Positions 47,823 through 59,197 of a stretch of 64,000 nucleotides of DNA are shown here, one piece after another. Source of the DNA: Tubulanus polymorphus (lineage: Eukaryota > Nemertea > Palaeonemertea > Tubulaniformes > Tubulanidae). Each line of letters opens with the position of its first letter. Position 1 is the first letter of the stretch. The position numbers and the translations under genes were made by a program. Location of the stretch: the NCBI RefSeq assembly GCF_964204645.1, contig NC_134029.1, forward strand, positions 777,501 to 841,500, in the 5' to 3' direction. The notes beneath the pieces were generated by a model, which saw only the letters and a list, made by a program, of their open reading frames with translations, was not told the DNA's origin and ran no database searches.

Positions 47823-50433
47823 GTTGATTGAATGAGGATCAGTTTGTTTTTAGGTTTAGCTGTAAATAATAGAAAACAACGAGCGTCGGTGAAAATCAAA
47901 ATGTCGAAATTTTAAATCAATTGTTTTGTTCTTTAAACGTTAGGCCTATATCGACGGGATACTTTTCTAAATAGATATAAGCCCATCCATTCGGCAAGTC
48001 CTATTCCAATTGGTATAAGATCTATATTGTCAATTGGGTACAAAAGGCAAAGCAATTTTTCAGGTGTTGCCATTTATTTGACTGAGCTTGAGGTCAAACA
48101 TTTTTCATCACCTCCCCCTCGCGATGACACCATAGCAATCCCTTCTATATACGCAGGGTAATATAGATATAAAACGATGGTCTGTTGTGAGATTTCGTTG
48201 TGAGATAATTGTCGGAGAGTGGTGGTTGAAGGCTCGTTCGAAGCAGAAAGTCTTCTAGGTTGTATTAAAGCTTATTTCGTGTGAATCGGTTGAGAATTTT
48301 TGGAATTACAGTCGATTGAAGTGGAGAAGTCATTGTCAGATTGAAAATTTGTTGCCACCCTTGTTTTTATATTATACAGGGATAGTGGATCTGGTCATTG
48401 ATATTGGTTTTATTCATTCACTATCAATTGTGACAAGTCCCTGTGGCTGTGGTTGTGGACAGTGGACATGACTACTGTCACTGACTCGTGACTGTCACTG
48501 TCACTGACATGACTACTGTCACGTCGGGGAAAGAGTTTAATTCATGAAATAACTATCATTTAGACTCACTTACTGGAAACCTGTTTTATGTATATATTCA
48601 ACTGGTCCAGTACTGATCCATCTATTTGTCGCAGATCGTTCGTTCATGGAAACTTCAAGTCAATTAAATTAAATTCAATTCAATTTCACCTTCGCCAAAA
48701 GTCTAGACTGGTTGCCTGTCCCAAAATATTAGACTAACCAGTCTAATAATGTTTGGACGCTAACAGGGAAACGCTCCGGGTTGGAACTTCTTATCAATAC
48801 TAACCTAATGGCTTTGCTCCATTGACTAGAAATACATGAAGTAGCCTTTTCCTTCCACTTGTAATTCTCACACGCTAGACATTTTTTTTCGCAAATAAAG
48901 ATTTTAATCAGTTTAAAGCCGTGAACGCATTCTCTTCCATGTGACACGGAGCATGACTGACAAGTAGGTGCAATGATGGACAATTCTACTATGGAAGACG
49001 GCATGCCAGTTGCCAGTTGCTAGTTGCCATTTGCTAGTTGGGCTTGTTGCCAATTGCTAGTTGTCAAATGCCACTTGCTAGTTGAAGATTTTTTCGATCC
49101 GTTCACGCTAGCGCCACCTCAATATATGTTTCCTTCCAAGATATTTACCATAAGGCAAATCTATCACGTCATATTTAATTTGATTTTAAGTAAAATCGTA
49201 TAATTAATCCTGGCAAAATCAAATTTGATTTGGTCTAATCTTTGAATTTAACACGGTATCAAATTCAAATCGATTCATCAAATCACTTTAGGTGCAGCAG
49301 TGAATTTGTAGCACTTTTTTAAGTGAGCCCAAAATCTCACCGGTAAAAAATTCCTGATGTAAATAGTAATAAATAGAACAAAATACAGAGAACATAATTT
49401 AAAAAAAAATAAACAAAACTACATAACAAAATTAAAAAAAAAACAAATAAAACTATAAGTAATAAAAAGATAAACAAAACCAACAAACAATAAGTTAATA
49501 TAGGGCTCCGTCATCAGGAATTTTTTCCTATCAACTTAATCTAATTATTAAAGGTTCTTCTTTCATAGAACAACCTTCTCCGTGTTTCCCAACCTCTTGA
49601 GATCCTTTCTGTTGTTGTTTTAAGTGTTCTATCGGACAGTTAGTAATAAACAAAACAAATAACCATAAACCTTAACTAAATCAAACACACTAAAAAATAA
49701 CTGATTCGATAAAATGCTTCGAATAACTGATGAAAGATCACGCGTCCTTTTACCTATATACCACACCCTATCACTGCTGTAACTGTTAATTGTTTTAAGG
49801 ATAATATTTGGGAGATACATTTTACTTTTTTTTAGAAAGAATGTTAAACAGCTATAAACATGATTAGTTATCGATAGTAAAATCATTGTCATGTTTTCCC
49901 TAAAATAACATTGAATTAAATGAGCGAACTGATAATGTTTGAAGATCTTTAGTTAAGACAAGGTGCAGCGAAAATTCTAGTTGTCTAGTACAAATGATGT
50001 TAATGAAAATGAAATTTAGAACGTTAAGTTAATACTAAGCTTTCCACGATGACTTAGTAGGATTTGTCTCTTTTATGTTGAGCTGTTTTTAAAGTGCAGT
50101 TCATTTATTTACTAGGAACTTACAAGATAATTCCTCGATTAAATACCTGTCATTTAGCAAGGTGTAATTTTGTCATGAGAATAAAACGACACATACGTGT
50201 TCATTATTCATCTTAAAACTTTTCAATTGGTCAGTTCAGTTTATAGCAACCATCAAACTGATGTTCTATCAAATAAAGTGGAGCAGTATTTTTTATAAAT
50301 GAGGATATATGAACAGTGTTGATTAGTAAATTGTCCTGTTTTGATTGTCAGTTTTACAATGGCTATTTATAGTATATTTATTTTTCATAACTCATGCATA
50401 CAATGTTGGACCGGTTTTATGTGCGCTATATGG
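47823..50433. other. Intergenic; possible alternative 5' exon at 48805-49004
   Basis: A minus-strand frame (49004-48805) starts with ATG, is Cys-rich (CQSCSVSHGRECVHGF, CEKKCLACENYKW) and ends at a GTTAGT donor in phase 2, the same phase as the first coding exon at 47822-47707. It could splice to 47431. It lacks a signal peptide. The rest is AT-rich sequence with an A-rich stretch at 49400-49470. Confidence 0.3.
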
Positions 50434-50901
50434 TTATAGAGGATCCAGTGCTAGCCAGCTGGCAGTGCTTAGAATTAAGGCACTAGACCATTTCAAATAT
50501 CGAAAAAAGTTGTAGATAATCGCTACTATCAACCACGAACTGCTAGCTCCCATAGATGCCATAAAGAATTCGTAGATTTGACAACTGATCAGTGAATTCA
50601 TCATGAAAAAGAAACCGCTGTTTAGATACAAGAGCAAAAATTGTAAAACAGGCATCAGTGTAAAATCAAAACAGAATACAAAATCACTGATAGACAAAGC
50701 GATCAGATAGTTAGCGTAAGATAAACTGCGGAATCTACGACTTATCATTATCAGAAAAGTAGCTGAATTTCCAAAAGCCCCCAGTAAGAAGATAACCAAT
50801 AGAAATACCAATGAAAACATGCGGTAGCTTCCAGACTTATTCTCTACAGACATCATGATGATATAACTGTGGTACGGTCGACTAACAGTCGTTGAATTCA
50901 T
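50434..50901 (-). pseudogene. Truncated rhodopsin-like GPCR (TM1-TM3 only)
   Basis: A 155-codon frame. The N-terminus has an NST glycosylation site. TM1 contains GAFGNSATFLIMI, TM2 contains LIALSISDFVF (the conserved Asp), and the TM3 region starts at the conserved Cys (CQIYEFF) and reaches SSSWLIVAI. The DRY-type motif expected next is replaced by IYNFFRYLKW, and the frame ends 20 residues later. No TM4-TM7 and no convincing donor were seen, so this is likely a relic or a 3'-truncated copy. Confidence 0.55.
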
Positions 50902-51512
50902 GATTCACCAGCGAGTGAGATATGACGTGTGTGTGTGTGTTGAGGGAAATATATGAAAATTATTTATTTGTTAGCATTAAACTCATATAATCATCAACAC
51001 GCGAAACTGAGTCCAGGAATCAATATATGTAGCTTTATTTGCTGATTTTCAGCATGTAAATTAAATCAGCAACTTTTGATCATTGAATACAATTTACAGC
51101 AGTCGCAATATTCGCAAGAAAATGGAGAAAATGGAGATTGATAACAATTGATCAAAAATTGAGAACTCATAGTGAAGAAGGGTGAAGAAAGTTTAGATAA
51201 ATCATTTCAGTCATTGTCGAACTCAATGTAATCAGATAGAAATCCCCGGACAAAGAAAATTCCCAGATCGAAAAAAAAAACTAAAATGAAAATCATGAAA
51301 TTAATTTTTGATACTTGAATTTTATTGATATTCGTACATATAATATACATATACATATTTACATTGAAGTTATATACTCACATCACATCAAACTAAATGA
51401 ACTACAATTATAGCACCCGATATTTCATCTATATACACCTGGTTCAGTCGTTATCAAATATCACTTCAAACATCCACACGACTTTTTTCAGTTTTTAAGC
51501 AGATATTTCTTT

Positions 51513-52460
51513 CTACCAGTTTTGAAACGGTAGCTGCAGCTGCAGCGGCTGAGTCGTCGTCGTGTAATACGTCGTATTCGCGGACGAAACGATACGCGAA
51601 TGATGCGACGAGAACGCAGCTGTTAACGCAGGTGCGGCTGCTGCAGGTGCCAGTTGTGGGATACAACTGGAGGTACCGGTCATCGCAGCGTATCTATTAT
51701 ATCCAGTTTGTTGGTAAGATCTATAAGGATGGTATGAACTGGGTCGGTAAGTCGGCGGACAGCTCATTTGAACGTAGCCGACGTTGTATTTCTGCGCGCT
51801 ATTTACCGGTATCTCGGGTATATCCAGATCTCTGGTTCCTCGTCGGGCGCGGCGCCGGGCGTTTCGACGACGGAAATCACCGCGAGCGAAATCATCGACG
51901 CAAGCCTGATGAATCGCCCAATAATTCCCTTTACCGTTCTCAGCTCGACCGCACTTAACGAAACATTCGTTCAGGGAGAGATTATGACGTACGCTATTTC
52001 TCCAAGCTTTGTTCGAATTATTGTAATACGCGAAGTTCGTCATGATGTATTCGTAGATATCGTTGAGTACCATGCGTCTATCCGGACGACTGAGTATCGC
52101 CATAGATATCAACGCGATGTAAGAATGTCCCGGTTTATCCTTATTCCTGGTTTGTATCGACGCGGCTTGTTGTTCCAGAGCGAAGATCGTTTCGGCGACA
52201 TCGTCAGAACCGGTCGGCGACGGAGCACTCCTCGGCGAGTCACAGGAAGACGCGATACTCTTACTAGGCGTATCTAAACTACCGTTTAAAGATAACGGTG
52301 ATGGTGTTCGGCGCTGATGTTGATTTTCTTCGAAACCAAACGAATCAGAAATCGGCGATAGACTTCTCAAAGGCGGTAGGTCGATCATCTTACAGCTGGT
52401 TTGATGGTGATTGTGCGGAGTCGTCAAGAACTCGATGCTGAATGGTAGACTGTTGGACAT
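51513..52460 (-). CDS. FOXQ2: Forkhead transcription factor FoxQ2
   Basis: A single uninterrupted exon encodes 315 aa from ATG 52460. The frame is open 88 codons further upstream, but that part is unlike Fox proteins, and the chosen start puts an EH1-type Groucho-binding motif (LPFSIEFLTT) at residues 5-14, typical of N-terminal-EH1 FoxQ2 proteins. The forkhead domain is about residues 108-205: KPGHSYIALISMAILSRPDR, WRNSVRHNLSLNECFVKCGR, NGKGNYWAIHQACVDDFARG, then a basic wing-2 (DFRRRNARRRARR). The RRR wing and the ANxDDF-like segment are FoxQ2 features. The C-terminus is Tyr/Ala/Thr-rich. Family knowledge: FoxQ2 patterns the anterior (apical) pole of bilaterian embryos. An AATAAA on the minus strand (51326-51321) lies about 190 nt past the stop. 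Confidence 0.95.
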   Translation of the reverse strand: MSNSLPFSIEFLTTPHNHHQTSCKMIDLPPLRSLSPISDSFGFEENQHQRRTPSPLSLNGSLDTPSKSIASSCDSPRSAPSPTGSDDVAETIFALEQQAASIQTRNKDKPGHSYIALISMAILSRPDRRMVLNDIYEYIMTNFAYYNNSNKAWRNSVRHNLSLNECFVKCGRAENGKGNYWAIHQACVDDFARGDFRRRNARRRARRGTRDLDIPEIPVNSAQKYNVGYVQMSCPPTYRPSSYHPYRSYQQTGYNRYAAMTGTSSCIPQLAPAAAAPALTAAFSSHHSRIVSSANTTYYTTTTQPLQLQLPFQNW

Positions 52461-54611
52461 CTTCTCTAGTTTTGAGCGAGAAGAATCTGGTAAACGGTTT
52501 ACAGAAAACTGATGACCAGGGCTGGAGTTCGTATGGTATTTATACCGAATGCGCCGGGAATTCGCGGACAAACCCGTTAGAAACAAACTTACAAACAACC
52601 GCGTCACAGCGAACAATGCTTGACGTTTGTTAATCACACTTGCCAGCAATGTTGGTCTCACTTGTATCCACTGCTGGCGAGCGATTTGATAAATATTTAC
52701 GAAAATACTGGGCGAAATTTTCAAACAAAATAGAAAACATTATCTCAAACACAGGGCGAAATAAATATGAAATATCTGAAGTCAATTCCACGTGAAACAA
52801 TATGAAAACATGAAAATCGGGTTAGCATGAGGCAGCTGAAATTAATTCAAGTTTATAATTTCTAAAAAGGACAAATTATTCTATATATATATATTACATT
52901 TTCTGAACCCCGATTGTATCTCTTTTCAAAATTTTGAATGAATTGAATATCTTTATGAAAAAAATATCATTTTCAATCAATTTGTTTCAAGTAAATCAAA
53001 GTCATTTTACATTCATGAGTTCAATCTGTTGTTGTATAGTCCAGTACATTTTTCTCGTGTGCGTTTTTGTGAATTTGTATCAAAAAGCATTCATTTTTTC
53101 ATTTTCTACATTTTGACAATAATAATATAATTAATACTATAATAAATGAATATTATTATCATTTCGATCAGAAACACGAATTTAATACGTCAACAATCAT
53201 TCAATTAGTCCCTTCACTAATTTCAAGTAATTGATAGAAATTTACGTGAAATTATTAAGAGTGTAATTATTTGATCAGTGAATTAATCAATAAACGAAGG
53301 CACTTCTAATTATTACTCTTAAATATGTTGTTTGTAGTAATTGCAGTAATCTGACGCGTGTTTCATGAAATATTTGGCGCAAATATTCGGGTGACAATTA
53401 ACATTAAATGTCAAATACGTCAACGGATGCAGTTTGTCATTAAGATAATACACACTGATTTTAAGATCAACTAATTTATTTCAACAATTTTGAATTCTGT
53501 CTAATATTCCATCTGTCATAGTTGTGGTTTGTTTGTGACGGGTGTCGTAGGATACCGTGTCCCTTAGTTTCACCACGAGTAGCACGTTTTTCACACCTCC
53601 GCTGACTATTTCAGTTCAATAGTAATATCGCAACTACGACATCACTTTACCTTCCAACTGACCTCAATTACAGGTTTTTGTTTTGTTTCGACGATTTTTT
53701 ATGAACCGATGGAGTGATTCAAAAGAGAAATCGCAAATCTTCGTCCGGAGAATGAAATATGATGGAATAAGAAAAAAAATACGCAATCATTTTATCAACA
53801 GACAAATTCCTCATTAATTTGAAACGACCACTATAGGTGTTAATCTTGCACGATCCTCTTTGACCTTAAAAAAGATTCAGATTTAATTTGGATTACCATG
53901 CGACAACCAAGCCGGAACAGATTCGATAGATCATAAGATGATTCCCACTTCATAGAGATTTAAACATTAAAAATGAAATATATCTACGTGTCATGAATTA
54001 AAATCAAAAGTTTATGACACGAGGTTACGGTCTTCTTATTGAAAATGTACTCAATCAACTTGTATTCCTTGTTTATTTTCCCGCTTTTTAGTTTTTTCTT
54101 CACAATTAACGATGGTCTCTTGCATTTTTATTCCTTTTATTTTTAATGAAACGGGTATACTCTATAACTTTCTATTCTATTAGATTTGATAGCTACAGGA
54201 TATTTTTTTATATACGTACGCCTAACGCCCCTGACAATTGACAGATAACTACGTAAGTCACGAATACAGGATGGATTTGGACTTGTTTGCGCATATTTTA
54301 CATGTATCGTATTTCTATATAGATTTCTATACGTCCCATTGCACTTCTCGATTAGAACGATACCGAGTTTCCATATACTATCATCACTTATCCGTATTTC
54401 AATAGCGAACAAGATTTAGTTATTGGCTGTTTTAGTGATACGGCGCGTGTATGTCGGCAAAACCAATTATTCAGACGTACTAGAAATATAGAGCTTTAAT
54501 AGCGATATGCGTTAACACTAAAATCAGGGTCTAGAGAGTAAATAATCGCGTATCCGCGGGCACCGGAAGTGACGCATTCATCGGTCGTCTGGTGTTCGCG
54601 GATGAGTGGAG

Positions 54612-54619
54612 TGACGTCA
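54612..54619. promoter_or_regulatory. Perfect CRE palindrome TGACGTCA
   Basis: A consensus CREB/ATF site inside GTGACGTCATCGTCAC, about 470 bp upstream of the Kv start codon and 185 bp upstream of a TATA-like element. Confidence 0.45.
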
Positions 54620-54803
54620 TCGTCACCGACCGAATCGAAACGTGCCGGGAGGTAGTTTAAACTGAGAGTTCAGGCAGAATCGGCTCGCTTGTTACCATCC
54701 CCCGTGCATTGCGATCAATTCTTCGTAACGACAATTCTGCTAATTGCTTATTTATGCCTTTAACAGGACGGCGACGACAACTGTTCCCGATCGTTGATGG
54801 CTT

Positions 54804-54809
54804 TATAAA
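54804..54809 (+). promoter_or_regulatory. TATA-like element TATAAA upstream of the Kv gene
   Basis: CTTTATAAAGG lies about 280 bp before the Kv ATG in the correct orientation. No initiator could be pinned down. Confidence 0.4.
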
Positions 54810-55087
54810 GGAGATCCAGTCTGTCATTGGACCACGCGACGTCGTGTTAACAGTAGCTTTCAGTAGATCAGAATTCTAATCAGTTGATTCAATGGAACGG
54901 ATATAAAATTGTAATATTCAACTGAATCAGTACCGGATATTCGGAAGCTGATACGCTCTATATCACAGTCAGAATATATACATAGGAACATTAGATAAAT
55001 GCTTACTAAACATGCAATTTGACTCGGGCAGAATGATGACGACGGCATTGATTTAGCCGAATATTTCTGAAATAGACACTATGATAA

Positions 55088-58000
55088 ATGGAAATGTTGC
55101 ATCACAAACCGTACGTCGATCTTTTGAAAATGGAGAAAAAATTGGATAGACGAATAACGATAAATGTGGGCGGTCGGAGACATGAAACCTGGGCGAGCAC
55201 ATTAGAAAGGATCCCGGGAACCAGGCTGGCTTTATTAGCGCATCTGATGGAAGCTGATGAAAGTTACGATTACGATAGAAAAGAATTTTTCTTCGACAGA
55301 AATCCGAACGTTTTCGCCGTGATTTTACACTATTATCGCTCAGAAGAATTACACGTTGATACGAATCTGTGCGGGAATGTCGTCAAAGGGGTAAGAACAG
55401 TAAAGAACAGTAAGAACAGTAAGAACAGTGAGAGCAGTAAGATAAGTAATAGTTGTAGGAACAATGAGAGCAGTAAAAACAGTAAGAGAATAGTAAGATT
55501 AGTAGGAGCGTTAAGAGTATAGTTAGAACAGTAAATGGTTAGCAAAGACAATTAGAGCAGTAAGATCAATAAGAATGGTGAGACTAGTAAGATTAGTAAG
55601 ATCAGGTAGAGAAAGAAGAGTAGTGAGAGCAGTAAGAATATTAGATGATCGCTTTATATCGTGTTAGAGCCTCTATTGATATGTATTATGACGTGTATTA
55701 CGTCATTACGCAGTTTCCAATACGTAATTTTCTCCATTAAGAAAAAAACGAAGAAATTACCGTTTTAGATTCCATGCATTTTATTCATTATATCGAAATG
55801 TAATATGCATAAAGATATGTTATTACGTGTTTTGATTTGATATCAGGTTAATGTGGCTTCTCCACGACTTCAATAATATCGGATAGTTCTTATATCATAT
55901 AATGATGATAATAATCTATTCGTTTATATTGCGCAGATCTATGAACTGAATCACCGCGCTGTACACCTTAAAACAGTAGATACCTCATACGAATTCCATT
56001 CGAATTGAAAATGTATATTAGTCATTCAAAACAAGTTGGATAAAAAAAGGGAAAGCTCCAAAAGTGGGCACACCGTACTCGTGATGAAATTGGGATGTTT
56101 TTCAAACAAATTCTAGGGTTTTTAAAGCATTTTGCCCGTATCGCCCAGTGAGGCGCTTCTTTATGATACCAATCACATTTACATATACTACGTGCTAATA
56201 AATTCAGTTCCCCGAAGTGCTGTTTTCATCGTGTATAAAACCTACATGAGATACAGCGATAAAACGTATTCCTCTCAGTTCGCGTTATTATTACGCAACT
56301 AAAAATCTACCGTAAAGATCATGAATCGGGCGGGAGAGGAACCGGAGAAAATTCTATTTCCGGATTTCGTGACGAATGGAAGAAAATATGAGAATTCAGT
56401 TTGCACTGGTCGACTGGTCGCAGCAGCGCAGTTTGTCGAGGTTTGTGAAAAACCCACGCGTTTCATCAATACGTTTGCGCTTGAAATCCTCGTGATAAAA
56501 CAATTTCGATTCGACTCAATTGTGATTTATGACTAACAAATATTTGTGTAGTCGCTACAACTGAAATAATACTTTATTTTACTCGATCACACAATTCTAG
56601 TCGAAGTCGACAGCGCGTAAATCATTTTTATTCTGTAATGATTTCAATTTCATGAATCTACAGAATAATATTTGAAATTTATCAACGTTATACATATTGC
56701 TGGCATAAATATATCTCGTACCTGCTTAGGGTTAATTCTGAATTGCCAGCCTCACCGAGAAGCCGATAGCCGATTAAACCAATCATTCAAGTTTAACTCT
56801 TTCGTTAAATTGGGACCAGTAAAATTTAGTTCAAATAGTCGCAGGCCCGTTTCTGATATAGGAAGGGGAACTTATTTCGGACACAAGCACCGACCCGATG
56901 AAAAAGAAATTCATCTAGTCTCTTGCTTCGAATGGAAAGCAGCGATATTTACGGGCAAACTATAATTTCTCAAGATTACGAATTAATCCGCGAATTGAAC
57001 AAGTCGTAATGAATAATAAAGAAGAAGACATTGATCCATCTTTGAGATGACAAGACAATTATCACACGAGCTCTCAGCGAGCTGCGTGTCCCAGGTAGTC
57101 CCGGATCCATAGTTACTCATCGAGTTGCTACGCGTTACTAAACATCGAAATCGTTTCAAACCGTATGAAATATGGATTGTATTATTATTGGATTCCCTGT
57201 TATTGTCAAGAATAGATTCTTCACCAGTCACTCTCTCAAACTCTATACAATACTATTCAATTGACTGATCATCGATTCTCATTTATTATTCAAAAGATGT
57301 TACCTCGTTGTCTTCCGCAAAACAAAACGTCATTTGTTTTTTTTACGGCCGTATAATGAATAATTGAACGTGTTATTGTGCGCTTTTCAATAGGAAATCA
57401 CGATTGAATTGTACTCATGTACGTTCCTAGAAATATCAATTAACCTTTGAATTTTGAAATGATATAAAACCCTACGAGCGCATAATGAAACTATACATCA
57501 AAAATATATATAAAACTGCGCATTCTTTCGGCTTCTTTACTTATAACGATATCATCAGATATGAATCAATCATGAGTTGTCATCTTACTTAGAAAGCGAA
57601 ATACATCGAAACGTGGTCGTTTTTCGTCATTTGGACAAGTCATCTCTATTATTCAGTGCCAATCTGTTGTATTTACGAAATGTTAGTCATCATTTGGATA
57701 AGTCGTCAACGTAATGATCGTTACAGCTATGTAGCTGGATGTGTTAAGCGAGTTTGACTGTATCAGGCCCTCCCATTATCCCACTCCCTGGATCAAAATA
57801 GATCTGTTTTACGGAACCGATTCGTTGTATAATGATTAATGAGCCTCTTAGATCCGGTCGTTAACAGTCTCAACTCGGCAATGTTATTCTTCGACCTGAA
57901 AAACGAAGAAAAAATCCACTCATTGCTTCGATGATTCTTTTATTTAGTTATTACTGCGTCGTCAGATTGGGTTCAATTCTCGCCGGTAAGACCGTCCGTC

Positions 58001-59152
58001 ATTTAGTGAATGTTAACGTATGGATTGTAGGAGCTGTAACGAGGTAATGAGGAGGTAATGAGGAGGTAATGAGGAGGTAATGAGGAGGTAATGAGGAGGT
58101 AATGAGGAGGTAGTGGTTGTCAATATCGCGTGCTACGATTCACTCATTACTACTCTCACTAATTGCTTTAATTGTCACTGTGACGCTGTCGAGTGAATCC
58201 GGATGACTTTATTACAAAATGAACTTAACACGCGAAGTGTCCATAGAAACTTGCCATCATCAGTATTTCATTTACTGTTCTACATAATAAGCAGAGGTTT
58301 AACCTTGAATTTCCAAAATGCCATCAGCCGTTAATGAAGGCCAATGGATAGCAGGAACGGAGCCAGTATGTTCCTGGCCTACACTTTTTAGCCAATTCAT
58401 CTTTTTAATACACTTTAACTTCAAACCCATAAGCTTGCTGTATGAGTTTAAGGGTGGAAACGGAATCTAAACAGACAAAGCTTTTAGGACTATCCTAATG
58501 ATGGCATATGTATTTCACATTTTCGCGCCTACAACTTTTAAAAATCACTGAATTGTCGTCGTTTTTGTTTGTGGTGTATGTGACGTGTGGGGCTTTGAAT
58601 TGTTTGTAGCTCCGCAAAAACTAGGACCAATGCCTCCTTCCATCGATGTCCATGCCTCTAAAACCATATGACAAGTCCTAAGCATCATTATACGATACAT
58701 GGAATCCATACAATGTTTATTCTATTTAGTATATAAAATCGGACACTTAATTTTCCATTAACATCAGCAATAAACTTGCAGGGGTCGTATGCGAATGAAA
58801 ATCAGGTATTGAATTAGTTATAATAACATAATACGAATGGAATTTTAAAGTTCATGTGAAACGGCCCCTGGGTACCTGAAGAAAACATCCCCAGAATGAG
58901 CAATCTGCTTATCAAAATATCAAATGTATGTACTGTTTATACTTAATGTGATATATCGAGTTGATATATCGAGTTGCTATTTCATGTGTCTGCGGGTATT
59001 TTTAGATTTTATTAGTCGTTCCTTTTTTTGCCGCTCGAAAATTGAATTCCTAATTGAATTAAAAAACGAACGTTTTCATTAGTTGCGGAATGCTAAATTT
59101 TCCAATATCGGCACAGAATTTCAAGAGCGCGAGAGAGAGAAGAGAGAGAAGG

Positions 59153-59197
<45 letters not shown>

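Larger units (their letters stand above)
52461..55087. other. Divergent intergenic region, FoxQ2 / Kv channel
   Basis: A 2.6-kb AT-rich gap with no coding exon seen. It should hold the FoxQ2 promoter at its left end and the Kv promoter elements near 54.6-54.8 kb. Confidence 0.6.

Noticed and set aside
51768-52277. 169-codon plus-strand frame opposite FoxQ2
   Set aside because: Antisense shadow of the forkhead coding sequence with no recognisable domain.
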